Shown piece by piece: positions 25,845 through 34,007 of a stretch of DNA of 48,829 bases. The stretch comes from DATHRK01 sp035513295 (GTDB taxonomy: Bacteria > Gemmatimonadota > Gemmatimonadetes > Longimicrobiales > RSA9): NCBI GenBank assembly GCA_035513295.1, contig DATKCH010000066.1, positions 1-48,829 of the forward strand. Direction: 5' to 3'. Below the pieces are notes generated by a model, which was not told where the DNA came from, made no database searches, and was given only the letters and a program-made list of their open reading frames with translations. The stretch's first letter is position 1. Each line of letters starts with the position of its first letter. The position numbers and the translations under genes were made by a program.

Positions 25845-26866
25845 GGGGCTGGCGTCCGTTCCGGCGAAGCGGCATCCGCGGACGCCGGTTCGGGGGCTTC
25901 CAGACCGTCCCGCGGGCGGCGCTCGGGATCGGCTTCGAGTCCGTCATCGGTGCGCTCTCCGCCGAAGAACCAGAGCGGGCTGAAGGGCGCGCGCTGCCGA
26001 AGCGAGATGCGCTGGCCGCGCGCGAGCTCGAGGCCCGCGAGCAGCGTGACGATCGCGTGCAGGCGGTCGCGGAACGGCGCGACGAGGTCGCGGAACTCGA
26101 TCCGGCCGATGCGCCGCAGGGCCCCCACGATCAGACGCATCTTGTGATCGACCGGGACCCCGCGGCGGGCCACGCGGTGCTGCCGGATCTCGCGTTCCCT
26201 GCCTGACAGCCCGAGCGCCGCCTCCCAGACGTCGTCCCATTCGATCGGCAGCTCATCGGGGACGGTCGGCGCCGGCGGGGGCGGCACGTATCCGCGGGCG
26301 TAGCGCCGGGCCCGCTCGGCCTCGGACCCCTCCATCCGACGCGCCGCTTCGCGGAAGTGCTCGTACTCCAGCAACCGCCGCACGAGCTCGTAGCGCGGGT
26401 CGGCCTCCAGCTCGTCCGACGCGGATCTGCGCGGCAGGAGCATGCGCGCCTTGATGCGCACCAGCGTGGCCGCCAGCTCGAGGAAGTCCCCGGCGTTGTC
26501 GAGCTCCCGGGTCTCGATGCCCTCGATCGCCGCCAGGAACTGCTCCGTGATCCTGCCCACCGGGATGTCGAGGATGTCGATGTCCTGCTCGCGGATCAGG
26601 TGCAGGAGCAGGTCGAGTGGCCCCGCGAACTGGTCCAGCCGGACCACGAAGGCCCGCTGCTCTTCGTCCGCCCGCTCGGCGCGCGCGGGCGTCCGCGCCG
26701 GGCCGTCGAGACGGACGGGCGCATCCTCGACGCCGGCGACGACCGGATCGGCCAGTTCGACGACGAGGGGCGGCGGGTCGCCCCCGGGACCGATGACCAC
26801 CGTGATCGGATCGCCCTCCTGACGCGCATCGAGCCTGCGATTCCCGGGGCGGCGAGACTCGCTCAC
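25841..26866 (-). CDS. scpA: Segregation and condensation protein A
   Basis: Kleisin subunit that bridges SMC heads. The core starts at FAGPLDLLLHLIREQDIDILDIPVGRITEQFL and includes ELAATLVRIKARMLLP, then a C-terminal winged helix (APFRDRLHAIVTLLAGLELARGQRISLRQ, FSPLWF). At 341 residues it is longer than the typical 250; the excess is an N-terminal extension of about 75 residues and a C-terminal acidic/proline tail, both low complexity. The GTG at 26866 overlaps the upstream stop as GTGA; a later start within the extension cannot be excluded. Confidence 0.94.
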   Translation of the reverse strand: MSESRRPGNRRLDARQEGDPITVVIGPGGDPPPLVVELADPVVAGVEDAPVRLDGPARTPARAERADEEQRAFVVRLDQFAGPLDLLLHLIREQDIDILDIPVGRITEQFLAAIEGIETRELDNAGDFLELAATLVRIKARMLLPRRSASDELEADPRYELVRRLLEYEHFREAARRMEGSEAERARRYARGYVPPPPAPTVPDELPIEWDDVWEAALGLSGREREIRQHRVARRGVPVDHKMRLIVGALRRIGRIEFRDLVAPFRDRLHAIVTLLAGLELARGQRISLRQRAPFSPLWFFGGERTDDGLEADPERRPRDGLEAPEPASADAASPERTPAP

Positions 26867-27516
26867 GTCGCGATCCGGATGACGTCGAGGGCGACCCGGT
26901 CGATGGCTGTCACCGGCCAGAGCAGGACCTCGAACAGGCCGGGCGCCAGCAGGAACAGGCCCACCAGGAGCAGGATGCCGAACCGGCCCGCGTGCCGATA
27001 CGCGCGCCCGAGGTCGGGGGGCAGGAGGTGGTACAGGACATGGGATCCGTCGAGGGGCGGAATGGGGAGAAGGTTGAAGATCCCCAGCAGCACGTTGATG
27101 AACACGGAAAAGCGCGCCATGTCGGCGAGGAACGCCGCCGAGCCTTCGATCGGCGGCGCGACGCGGCCGAGCCACACGAACGCCACGGCCGCGACGATGC
27201 TCACCGCGCCGAGCAGAAAATTGGACGCGGGCCCCGCGAGCGACACCAGGACGTCGCCGCGGCGGTAGTCGCGGAAGTTGCGCGGATCGACCGGGACCGG
27301 CTTCGCCCAGCCGAACAGGAACGGGGCGTTCGTGGCCCACAACGCGAGCGGGACGAGGAAGCTCCCGAACGGCTCGAGGTGCCGCAGCGGGTTGAGCGTC
27401 AGCCGCCCCAACCGCGCGGCGGTGTCGTCGCCCTGCCTGAGCGCCATCCAGGCGTGCGCGACCTCGTGCACGACCACCGCCAGCAGGAGCGGCGGTAGGA
27501 AAAGCAGGAGTTCCAT
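26863..27516 (-). CDS. Site-2 protease family (M50) membrane metalloprotease
   Basis: 217-residue polytopic membrane protein. The zinc site HEVAH (residues 17-21) is followed by NPLRHLEPFGSFLVP and, near residue 150, FNLLPIPPLDGSHVL with the third metal ligand Asp. This is the short S2P subclass often found directly before scpA. No PDZ domain. Substrate unknown. ATG at 27516 lacks a recognisable ribosome site. It heads a scpA-scpB-rluB operon divergent from rpsT. Confidence 0.9.
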   Translation of the reverse strand: MELLLFLPPLLLAVVVHEVAHAWMALRQGDDTAARLGRLTLNPLRHLEPFGSFLVPLALWATNAPFLFGWAKPVPVDPRNFRDYRRGDVLVSLAGPASNFLLGAVSIVAAVAFVWLGRVAPPIEGSAAFLADMARFSVFINVLLGIFNLLPIPPLDGSHVLYHLLPPDLGRAYRHAGRFGILLLVGLFLLAPGLFEVLLWPVTAIDRVALDVIRIAT

Positions 27517-27591
27517 GGACGCGGAAGCTAAGGCAACCGAATCGGGCGGCGCCACCCACGCGCGGGCGCGCGCGCCCGACACCCATCCGGA

Positions 27592-27620
27592 TTGACAGCC
27601 CCCACGTCCTTCCTTAGAGT
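27592..27620 (+). promoter_or_regulatory. Promoter of rpsT
   Basis: TTGACA (27592-27597), a 17-base spacer, then TAGAGT (27615-27620). The predicted start near 27627 leaves a leader of about 39 nt before the rpsT GTG. A consensus -35 and correct spacing make this one of the better promoters in the window. Confidence 0.75.
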
Positions 27621-27665
27621 TGCGGGCTGCCGAAGCAGTATTTCGCGGGTTTTCAGGAGGATTTG

Positions 27666-27929
27666 GTGCCGAACATCAAGGGGTCCGAGAAGCGGATGCG
27701 CCAGCAGCGCACGCGCGAGGCCCGGAACCGCGCGCAGCGCTCGCGCATGCGCACCGCCATCAAGCGCGTCATGAGCGCGACCGACGCCGGCGAGGCCACC
27801 GAGGCGTACCGCGAAACCGTCGCGATCCTCGATCGCTACGCGTCCCGCCGGCTGATCCACCCCAAAAAAGCCGCGCGCAAGAAGTCGCAGCTCGCGAAGA
27901 AAGTCGCGGAGCTGGGCGGCCAGCCCTGA
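27666..27929 (+). CDS. rpsT: 30S ribosomal protein S20
   Basis: Primary 16S rRNA-binding protein of the small subunit. 87 residues, very basic, with the family start PNIKGSEKRMRQ and the three-helix pattern ending RLIHPKKAARKKSQLAKKV. I place the start at GTG 27666 because AGGAGG (27655-27660) is five bases upstream and the resulting start (M)PNIK matches the family; a TTG at 27663 is less likely. It is a single-gene unit with its own promoter and terminator. Confidence 0.97.
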   Translation: MPNIKGSEKRMRQQRTREARNRAQRSRMRTAIKRVMSATDAGEATEAYRETVAILDRYASRRLIHPKKAARKKSQLAKKVAELGGQP

Positions 27930-27956
27930 CGGCGAGCCCGCCCGCGTGTTCTCCCA

Positions 27957-27988
27957 CCGCGGCCCCTCCGGGGTCGCGGTTTTTTTTT
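27957..27988 (+). terminator. Rho-independent terminator of rpsT
   Basis: A GC-rich stem (CCGCGGCCCC paired with GGGGTCGCGG, one G-T pair, three-base loop) is followed by nine T residues (27980-27988). It lies 27 bases after the rpsT stop and separates rpsT from the convergent exoribonuclease gene. Confidence 0.93.
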
Positions 27989-28021
27989 GCGGGCCGGTCG
28001 ATCAAGCCGTGCAGCGACCTG

Positions 28022-29326
28022 CTAGAGACGATCGAACAGCGAGGGAGCGGACGTAGCGTCGGATGCGTCGCCATCGAGTGCGTCGCCATCGAGTGCGTCG
28101 CCGTCCGGTGCGTCGGGGTCGGATGCGGGGGCGTCGTTGATCGGGGCGGACGAGGACGAGGACGCGGTCTCCCCGGCAGGATGCTCCCGTGACGTCGCGG
28201 CTTGCATCGTGGCATCCGCCGGCCGGGTCCGGGGCACGGAGTTCGGCCCGAACGGCGCAGCCGCGCGTGCCGCTCCCGGGCCCGCGCCAGGCGTTGCGTG
28301 TGCCGCTTCCGGGACGCCGCCCGCGTCGGCGCCGTGCCGCAGGAACTCGCGGCCGAGCGACCGGTCGTAGCCGCTCCACCCTCCGTGCGGCGCGTCGGCC
28401 AACCGGCCCCGCACCTGCGCCACCTTGGCGTCCATGTCGTCGGCGTAGTGCAGGAGGAGGGCCTCGAGCGTGAGCGGCTCGCGCGGGCTCTGCCACTCGT
28501 ACCGGCCCTGGTGCGACGCGATCAGGTGGAGCAGGAGCGTGCGACGCCCCTCCGACAGCGCCGGCACGGACCGCGCGACCGTCTCGACGTCCGTGAGCCC
28601 CAGCACGATGTGGCCGAGCAGCCGGCCTTCGTCGGTGTACGGGAGCCCCGGAGAGAGTTCGATTTCGCGCGTCTTGCCGATGTCGTGCAGCAGCGCGCCG
28701 GCGACGAGCAGGTCGCGGTCCACGTCGGCCCCGTAGTGGCGCGCCAGCCGGTCGCACGCGCCCGCCACGGACAACGTGTGCTCCAGCAACCCGCCGACGT
28801 GTGCGTGGTGGTTGCGCTTGGCCGCGGGGGCGCGCCGGAACAGGCGCCCCAGCGACGTCGCCGGATCCAGCGCTCGCTCGAGCACTGCGCGCAGCCCCGG
28901 GTCCGCGACCGAGCCCAACACGGCCGCGAGCTCCCTTTCCATCTCGTGCGGGTCGCGGTCCCCGCGCGGCAGGAAGAACTCGGTATCCTCGGGCGCCACG
29001 CGCAGCGCCGCAAGCACGTCGATGCGGATCTGCTTGCGGCCGTTGTAGCTTCCGACTCGACCGCTGACGCCCACGTATCCACCCTGGCGCACGTGCGGCG
29101 CGTACCGTTCCACCTCCTCCCAAACCATCCCCTCCAGCAGGCCGTGCCGATCGGCTAGGCGCAGCCGGAGATAGGCCTGCCCGGAGCGCGTCGTGTCGGC
29201 CTGGTACTCGACCACGTAGAAGCAGGCGCGCAGCAAGTCGCCGTCCGCGACGCTCCGGAACGACGGCCACGGGAAGGGCGAGTCGCCGACCCAGCTGCGC
29301 GGGGTCGGGCCGGAACGGGCGCTCAT
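28022..29326 (-). CDS. YhaM-like 3'-5' exoribonuclease (OB fold plus HD domain) with acidic repeat tail
   Basis: 434 residues. An OB-fold nucleic-acid domain (about 30-110, GQAYLRLRLADRHGLLEGMVWE, GGYVGVSGRV) precedes an HD metal-dependent phosphohydrolase domain with HHAH (173-176) and HDIGK (214-218). This matches YhaM/CBF1, which trims RNA 3' ends. The last 115 residues are low complexity (Ala/Gly/Pro, then Ser and Asp-rich repeats) and are absent from ordinary family members of about 315 residues. The ATG overlaps the pyrC stop as ATGA, so it is the last gene of the pyrimidine operon. Confidence 0.86.
   Translation of the reverse strand: MSARSGPTPRSWVGDSPFPWPSFRSVADGDLLRACFYVVEYQADTTRSGQAYLRLRLADRHGLLEGMVWEEVERYAPHVRQGGYVGVSGRVGSYNGRKQIRIDVLAALRVAPEDTEFFLPRGDRDPHEMERELAAVLGSVADPGLRAVLERALDPATSLGRLFRRAPAAKRNHHAHVGGLLEHTLSVAGACDRLARHYGADVDRDLLVAGALLHDIGKTREIELSPGLPYTDEGRLLGHIVLGLTDVETVARSVPALSEGRRTLLLHLIASHQGRYEWQSPREPLTLEALLLHYADDMDAKVAQVRGRLADAPHGGWSGYDRSLGREFLRHGADAGGVPEAAHATPGAGPGAARAAAPFGPNSVPRTRPADATMQAATSREHPAGETASSSSSAPINDAPASDPDAPDGDALDGDALDGDASDATSAPSLFDRL
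28065..28124 (-). repeat. Four 15-nt tandem repeats inside the exoribonuclease tail
   Basis: Units at 28065-28079, 28080-28094, 28095-28109 and 28110-28124. The first two are identical; the others differ at several positions. On the minus strand they encode consecutive five-residue acidic units of the type DGDAL (also DPDAP). The 15-nt period keeps frame, so copy number can change by slippage without breaking the gene. Confidence 0.85.
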
Positions 29327-30621
29327 GCCGGCGCGTCCTGCAGCCGGAAGGCGACCTCGCCACCCACCACCGTCGCGACCGCGCGGCCCGTGAGCTCCCA
29401 GCCGTCAAAAGGAGTGTTGCGGCTGCGGGAGAGGAAGGCGCGCGCGTCGACCGTCCACCGCGCGTCCGGATCCAGCACCGTGACGTCGCCCGGCGCTCCC
29501 GGCACGAGCGTGCCCGCCTCGAGCCCGAACGCCAACGCCGGGCCGGTGCTCATCCTGTGGATGAGATCGGATAGTCCAACGCGCTCATCCCTAAAAAGAT
29601 ACGTCATCGAGATGCCGACGCAGGTCTCCAGGCCGATGAGGCCGAAGGGGGCGTCGTCGAAAGCCTGCTCCTTTTCGTCGTAGTGGTGCGGCGCGTGGTC
29701 GGTCGCGATGCAGTCCAGGGTGCCGTCCGCCACCGCCGCCAGCACCGCCAGGCGGTCCGCCTCCGAGCGCAGCGGCGGGTTGACCTTGGCGTGCGTCCGG
29801 TACCCCTCCACGGCCTCATCGGTCAGGGAAAAATGGTGCGGCGTGCCTTCGGCGGTGACGGCGACCCCGCGCGCCTTGGCGTCGCGGATCAGCTCTATGC
29901 CGCGTCGGGTGGACACGTGCTGCACGTGCAAACGGCCGCCCGTCAACTCGGCGAGGAACAGGTCGCGGGCGATCATCGCGTCCTCGGCAGCGCCGGGGAT
30001 ACCCGTCAGTCCGAGGCGCGTGGACACGACGCCCTCGTTCATCGACCCCCCCCTGGACAGCTCCGGCACCTCGCAGTGGCTCGCCACCGGGATCCCGAAC
30101 GAGCGGCCGTACTCGAGCGCCAGTCGCATCAGGCCGGCGTCCCGAACGGGGCGGCCGTCGTCGGTGATGCCGACCGCGCCGGCCTCCACCATCTCGCCGA
30201 CCGGCGCCAGGCGCTCTCCCGCCAGGTGCACCGACACGGCGCCGAGCGGATGGATCCGGGCGTGTCCGGCGCGGAGCCCGGCGGCGCGCACGAATCCGAC
30301 CGCCGCGGGGTCGTCGATGGGCGGGTCCGTATTGGGCATGGAACAGATGGTCGTGAAGCCCCCGGCGACCGCCGCGCGCGAACCCGAGGCGATGGTCTCC
30401 TTGTGCTCATCACCCGGCTCGCGCAGGTGCACGTGGACGTCGACCAGGCCGGGGCACACGACCTTCCCCGCGGCGTCGAACACCTGCGCGTCGTCCGGGC
30501 CGTCGAGACCGGGCCCCACCGCCTCGATACGCCCGTGCGCCAGGAGCACGTCGGCGGTCTCGTCGTAGCCGCGGGAAGGGTCGATGACGCGCCCGCCGCG
30601 GATCAGCAGCGGTCGCGTCAC
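29323..30621 (-). CDS. pyrC: Dihydroorotase
   Basis: Cyclises carbamoyl-aspartate to dihydroorotate, third step of UMP synthesis. 432 residues, class I type, with DVHVHLREPG (residues 61-70, metal ligands His63 and His65), the CSMPNTDPP segment, HVQHVSTRRG and ATDHAPHH carrying the catalytic Asp. Length fits the 425-residue class. GTG start overlapping the pyrB stop as GTGA. Confidence 0.97.
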   Translation of the reverse strand: MTRPLLIRGGRVIDPSRGYDETADVLLAHGRIEAVGPGLDGPDDAQVFDAAGKVVCPGLVDVHVHLREPGDEHKETIASGSRAAVAGGFTTICSMPNTDPPIDDPAAVGFVRAAGLRAGHARIHPLGAVSVHLAGERLAPVGEMVEAGAVGITDDGRPVRDAGLMRLALEYGRSFGIPVASHCEVPELSRGGSMNEGVVSTRLGLTGIPGAAEDAMIARDLFLAELTGGRLHVQHVSTRRGIELIRDAKARGVAVTAEGTPHHFSLTDEAVEGYRTHAKVNPPLRSEADRLAVLAAVADGTLDCIATDHAPHHYDEKEQAFDDAPFGLIGLETCVGISMTYLFRDERVGLSDLIHRMSTGPALAFGLEAGTLVPGAPGDVTVLDPDARWTVDARAFLSRSRNTPFDGWELTGRAVATVVGGEVAFRLQDAPA

Positions 30622-31583
30622 GGTCCCCCCTTTGCGGCCTCGGCGGTATCGGGCCGCCCCCCCGCGAGCAGGTAGAGGACCGCCATGCGCACCGCGACCC
30701 CGTTGGTCACCTGATCGAGGATCACCGAGTGCGGGCCGTCCGCGACGTCGCTGTCGATCTCGACCCCGCGGTTCATCGGGCCGGGGTGCAGCACGAGGAT
30801 GTCGCGGGGCGCCGCCTCGAGGCGCTCGTTGCTGACGCCGAAGAAGCGGTTGTATTCCCTCAGGCTGGGCACGTATCCGGCGTGCATGCGCTCGAGCTGC
30901 AGTCGCATCACGTTGAGCACGTCGGCCCATTCCAGGGCCTCCTCGATGCGCCGGAAGAAGCGCACGCCCAGGGTCTCGACCGCGGCGGGCATCAGCGTGG
31001 CGGGCCCGCACACGGCGACCTCGGCGCCGAGCTTCAGCAGGCCCCATATGTTCGAGCGCGCCACGCGCGAATGCAGCACGTCACCGACGATACAGACCCT
31101 CAGTCCCTCGATCGCGCCGCGGTGGTCGCGGATCGTCAGCAGGTCCAGGAGGCCCTGCGTGGGATGCTCGTGACGTCCGTCCCCGGCGTTGATGACGTTG
31201 GACGGGATGCGATCCGCCAGGAAGCGCGCGGCTCCCGAGGCCGAGTGGCGGATCACGACCATGTCGATGCGCATCGCCTCCAGGTTGCGCGCGGTGTCCA
31301 CGAGCGTCTCGCCCTTACTCACGCTTGATCCCGTCGAGGCGACGTTGACCGTGTCGGCCGAGAGCCTCTTCTCCGCGAACTCGAAGGAGATCCGGGTGCG
31401 CGTGGAGGGCTCGAAGAAGAGATTGACTATCGTCTTGCCCCGCAGGACCGGCACCTTCTTGATCGGTCGCTCGCTGATCTCCTTGAAGACTTCGGCGGTA
31501 TCCAGGATCGCCTGGATCTGCTCGCGCGCCAGGTGCTCGAGCCCGATCAGGTCCTTTCCGAGGAAGGTCGGCGGCGGCGTCAC
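30618..31583 (-). CDS. pyrB: Aspartate carbamoyltransferase catalytic subunit
   Basis: Joins carbamoyl phosphate and aspartate in the second step of pyrimidine synthesis. 321 residues with the carbamoyl-phosphate motif FFEPSTRTRISFE (56-68), GDGRHEHPTQGLLD and the C-terminal LHPGPMNRGVEI loop. No regulatory pyrI chain is nearby, consistent with an unregulated trimer or a PyrB-PyrC assembly. The start is GTG at 31583, overlapping the pyrR stop as GTGA. Confidence 0.97.
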   Translation of the reverse strand: MTPPPTFLGKDLIGLEHLAREQIQAILDTAEVFKEISERPIKKVPVLRGKTIVNLFFEPSTRTRISFEFAEKRLSADTVNVASTGSSVSKGETLVDTARNLEAMRIDMVVIRHSASGAARFLADRIPSNVINAGDGRHEHPTQGLLDLLTIRDHRGAIEGLRVCIVGDVLHSRVARSNIWGLLKLGAEVAVCGPATLMPAAVETLGVRFFRRIEEALEWADVLNVMRLQLERMHAGYVPSLREYNRFFGVSNERLEAAPRDILVLHPGPMNRGVEIDSDVADGPHSVILDQVTNGVAVRMAVLYLLAGGRPDTAEAAKGGP

Positions 31584-32140
31584 GGAACCGGCCCCGCTCT
31601 CGCGATCGCCACGACGCCCAGCTCGTCGTCCAGCGGCGGCACCATGACCTCCACGCGCTCGTCGGGGGTCGCCTGCACCGTGAGGCCTACGACGTCGGCG
31701 TGGATCGGCAGCTCGCGCCCGCCGCGATCGACCAGCACGCACAGCGTGATGCGCGCGGGCCGCCCGAAGTCGGCCAGCTCGTCCAGCGCCGCGCGAACCG
31801 TTCTCCCCGTGTACAGGACGTCGTCGACGATCACGACGAGCCTGCCGTCGATGCCCCCCTCCGGCAGCCGCGTCTCTCCCACGACCGGCCGGGGCCCGAT
31901 GGCCATCAGGTCGTCGCGGTAGAGGGTGATGTCCAGGGATCCGACGGGTGGGCGGGCTCCTTCGGCGCGCTCGATCTCGTCGGCGAGACGCGCGGACAGG
32001 GGGACCCCGCGCCGGTGAACGCCGATCAGGAGCATCCCCTCCACACCACCGTTCCGCTCGACGAGCTCTCGCGCCATGCGCGCCAGCGCGCGCTCCACGG
32101 CGCGCGCGTCCATCAGTTCCCTGGGCGGGCCCGGGCTCAT
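31580..32140 (-). CDS. pyrR: PyrR bifunctional regulator / uracil phosphoribosyltransferase
   Basis: In known members, an RNA-binding attenuator of pyr operons with weak UPRTase activity. About 186 residues with the PRPP-binding motif VVIVDDVLYTGRTVRAALDE and LIGVHRRGVPLSARLADEIE, all typical. First gene of pyrR-pyrB-pyrC-exoribonuclease. I prefer the ATG at 32140 (GGAAA six bases upstream); an ATG at 32113 is also plausible. I could not see a PyrR-type anti-antiterminator leader in the short upstream region. Confidence 0.94.
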   Translation of the reverse strand: MSPGPPRELMDARAVERALARMARELVERNGGVEGMLLIGVHRRGVPLSARLADEIERAEGARPPVGSLDITLYRDDLMAIGPRPVVGETRLPEGGIDGRLVVIVDDVLYTGRTVRAALDELADFGRPARITLCVLVDRGGRELPIHADVVGLTVQATPDERVEVMVPPLDDELGVVAIARAGPVP

Positions 32141-32192
32141 CCGTTTCCAGTTGACGGGGGATCGTCGGGGTCGGCCGGCGCAGAATCGCGCC

Positions 32193-32222
32193 AAACTACC
32201 TGAGGCCCCCGGGCAGGGTCAA
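32193..32222 (-). promoter_or_regulatory. Predicted promoter of the pyrR operon
   Basis: Minus-strand TTGACC (32217-32222), an 18-base spacer, then TAGTTT (32193-32198). The start would be near 32186, leaving a leader of about 45 nt, too short for a classical terminator/antiterminator pair. Confidence 0.45.
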
Positions 32223-32260
32223 TGTCGCGCGGTGACGATCGCCCCGGCCGCCGACGCGCG

Positions 32261-32289
32261 TTGCCGGCGGCGCGCGCACCCGCCATTAT
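32261..32289 (+). promoter_or_regulatory. Predicted promoter of the NhaC-type antiporter gene
   Basis: TTGCCG (32261-32266), a 17-base spacer, then CATTAT (32284-32289). The predicted start near 32296 lies between the two candidate start codons of the antiporter and so supports the downstream ATG at 32345. Weak -35. Confidence 0.4.
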
Positions 32290-32344
32290 CGCGCCCGTCA
32301 CCCGGCCCGCGGCCGACGACGCTCCCCCGCACCCCAGCGCCCCG

Positions 32345-34000
32345 ATGGACGTCATCGACCCCGGCTGGCTCAGCATCGTTCCGCCCCTGGCCGCCATCGC
32401 GGCGGCCCTCGTGTTCCGCGAGGTGGTCATCTCGCTGTTCGCGGGAGTCTGGCTCGGGGCGCTGTTCCTGGCCGACTGGAACCCGATCGCGGCGACGCTG
32501 CGCACCGTGGACGAGTTCATCGTCGGCGCCCTGTTCGATGCCGACCACGTCGCGATCATGGTCTTCACCCTGCTCCTCGGCGGCATGGTGGGGGTGATGA
32601 GCCGCTCCGGCGGGACGCTCGGGATCGTGGAGGCGCTGAGGCCCTACGCGACCAGCCGGCGGCGCGGCCAGTTCCTCACCTGGCTGGCGGGCCTGGTGAT
32701 CTTCTTCGACGACTACTCGAACACGCTCATCGTCGGCAACACCTTCCGACCGGTGACCGACCGGCTGCGCATCTCACGCGAGAAGCTCGCCTACATCGTC
32801 GACTCGACCGCCGCTCCGATGGCCGCGATCGCGGTCGTGAGCACGTGGGTCGGCTTCGAGATCTCGCTGATCGGCGAGGCGCTGGGGACGGCCGCGGCGC
32901 AGACCGCCGATCCGGCGCTGGCGGCCGACCTGCAATCGGGCGCAGCCAACCCGTTCAGCGTCTTCCTGCACTCGATACCCTATCTGTTCTACCCCATCCT
33001 CGCGCTCCTCTTCGTCGCGATGATCGTGCTCACGAAGCGCGATTTCGGGCCGATGCTGGACGCGGAACGCCGGGCCGCGGCCGGGGGCGGCGTGACGCGG
33101 CCCGGCTCCTCGCCCGCCACCAGCACGGATGGGGGCCTCATGGAGCCCCGGGAGGGCACGCCGCGCCGCTGGGTGAACGCCGTCGTCCCGGTGCTGGTGG
33201 TGGTCCTCGTGGTCGTGGTCGGAATCTGGACGACCGGCGCGCAGAGCCTCGGCGAGGGCGAGCACACGCTCTGGGAGGTCGTGGGCGCGGCGGATCCCTA
33301 CAAGTCGCTGCTGTGGGGGTCGATGCTCGGGGCGCTCTGCGCGGTCGTGCTCGCGACCGCGCAGAGGCTCCTGCGCGCGACGGAGGCGGTGGACGCCTTC
33401 GTCGGCGGCATGCGCTCGATGATGATGGCGATGATCATCCTGACGCTGGCCTGGTCGATCGGCGCCGTCACCGAAGCGCTGGGTACCGGACCATACCTGA
33501 CCGGCGTGCTGAGCGACGCGCTGCCGCTCTGGTCGCTGCCTGCGCTCGTGACGATCGTGGCGGCGGCGGTGGCGTTCGCCACCGGGTCCTCGTGGGGCAC
33601 GATGGCCATCCTGTTCCCGGTCGTCGTGCCGCTCGCGGTGAACATGGGCGCCGGCGCCAGCTTCGACGGCGGGGGCCACTACACGATCCTGCTGGGGGCC
33701 ATCAGTTCGATCATGGCCGGGTCGATCTTCGGCGACCACTGTTCGCCCATCTCCGACACCACGGTGATGAGCTCCCTGGCTTCCGCCTGCGACCACGTCG
33801 ATCACGTACGCACGCAGCTCCCCTACGCGCTGGTGGTCGCCGTCGTCGCGGTCCTCGTGGGTGACGTCGGGTCGGCGCTCGGACTGTCCCCGTGGCTGGC
33901 GATCCTCCTCGGGCTGGGGGTCCTGTACGGCGCGCTGCGCGCGCTGGGGAGCACCGCGGACCAGGACGCGGCGGCGGAACCCGCCGCGCTCGGCGGCTAG
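32345..34000 (+). CDS. nhaC: NhaC-family Na+/H+ antiporter
   Basis: 551-residue inner-membrane exchanger of the NhaC superfamily with about 12 hydrophobic segments. Typical features: LSIVPPLAAIAAALVFREVVISLFAGVWLGA at the N-terminus, GGMVGVMSRSGG, IFFDDYSNTLIVGNTFRPVTD, AFATGSSWGTMAILFP and AGSIFGDHCSPISDTTVMSS. A low-complexity cytoplasmic loop lies near residues 245-275. Start: ATG 32345 gives the family-like beginning MDVIDPGWLS and lies downstream of a predicted promoter; ATG 32222 would add 41 Pro/Ala/Arg-rich residues. The physiological ion and substrate are inferred from family only. Confidence 0.9.
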   Translation: MDVIDPGWLSIVPPLAAIAAALVFREVVISLFAGVWLGALFLADWNPIAATLRTVDEFIVGALFDADHVAIMVFTLLLGGMVGVMSRSGGTLGIVEALRPYATSRRRGQFLTWLAGLVIFFDDYSNTLIVGNTFRPVTDRLRISREKLAYIVDSTAAPMAAIAVVSTWVGFEISLIGEALGTAAAQTADPALAADLQSGAANPFSVFLHSIPYLFYPILALLFVAMIVLTKRDFGPMLDAERRAAAGGGVTRPGSSPATSTDGGLMEPREGTPRRWVNAVVPVLVVVLVVVVGIWTTGAQSLGEGEHTLWEVVGAADPYKSLLWGSMLGALCAVVLATAQRLLRATEAVDAFVGGMRSMMMAMIILTLAWSIGAVTEALGTGPYLTGVLSDALPLWSLPALVTIVAAAVAFATGSSWGTMAILFPVVVPLAVNMGAGASFDGGGHYTILLGAISSIMAGSIFGDHCSPISDTTVMSSLASACDHVDHVRTQLPYALVVAVVAVLVGDVGSALGLSPWLAILLGLGVLYGALRALGSTADQDAAAEPAALGG

Positions 34001-34007
34001 CGGATCC

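Noticed and set aside
32222..32344. ATG at 32222 as the antiporter start.
   Set aside because: Adds 41 Pro/Ala/Arg-rich residues, and a predicted promoter starts transcription after this ATG; kept only as an alternative.
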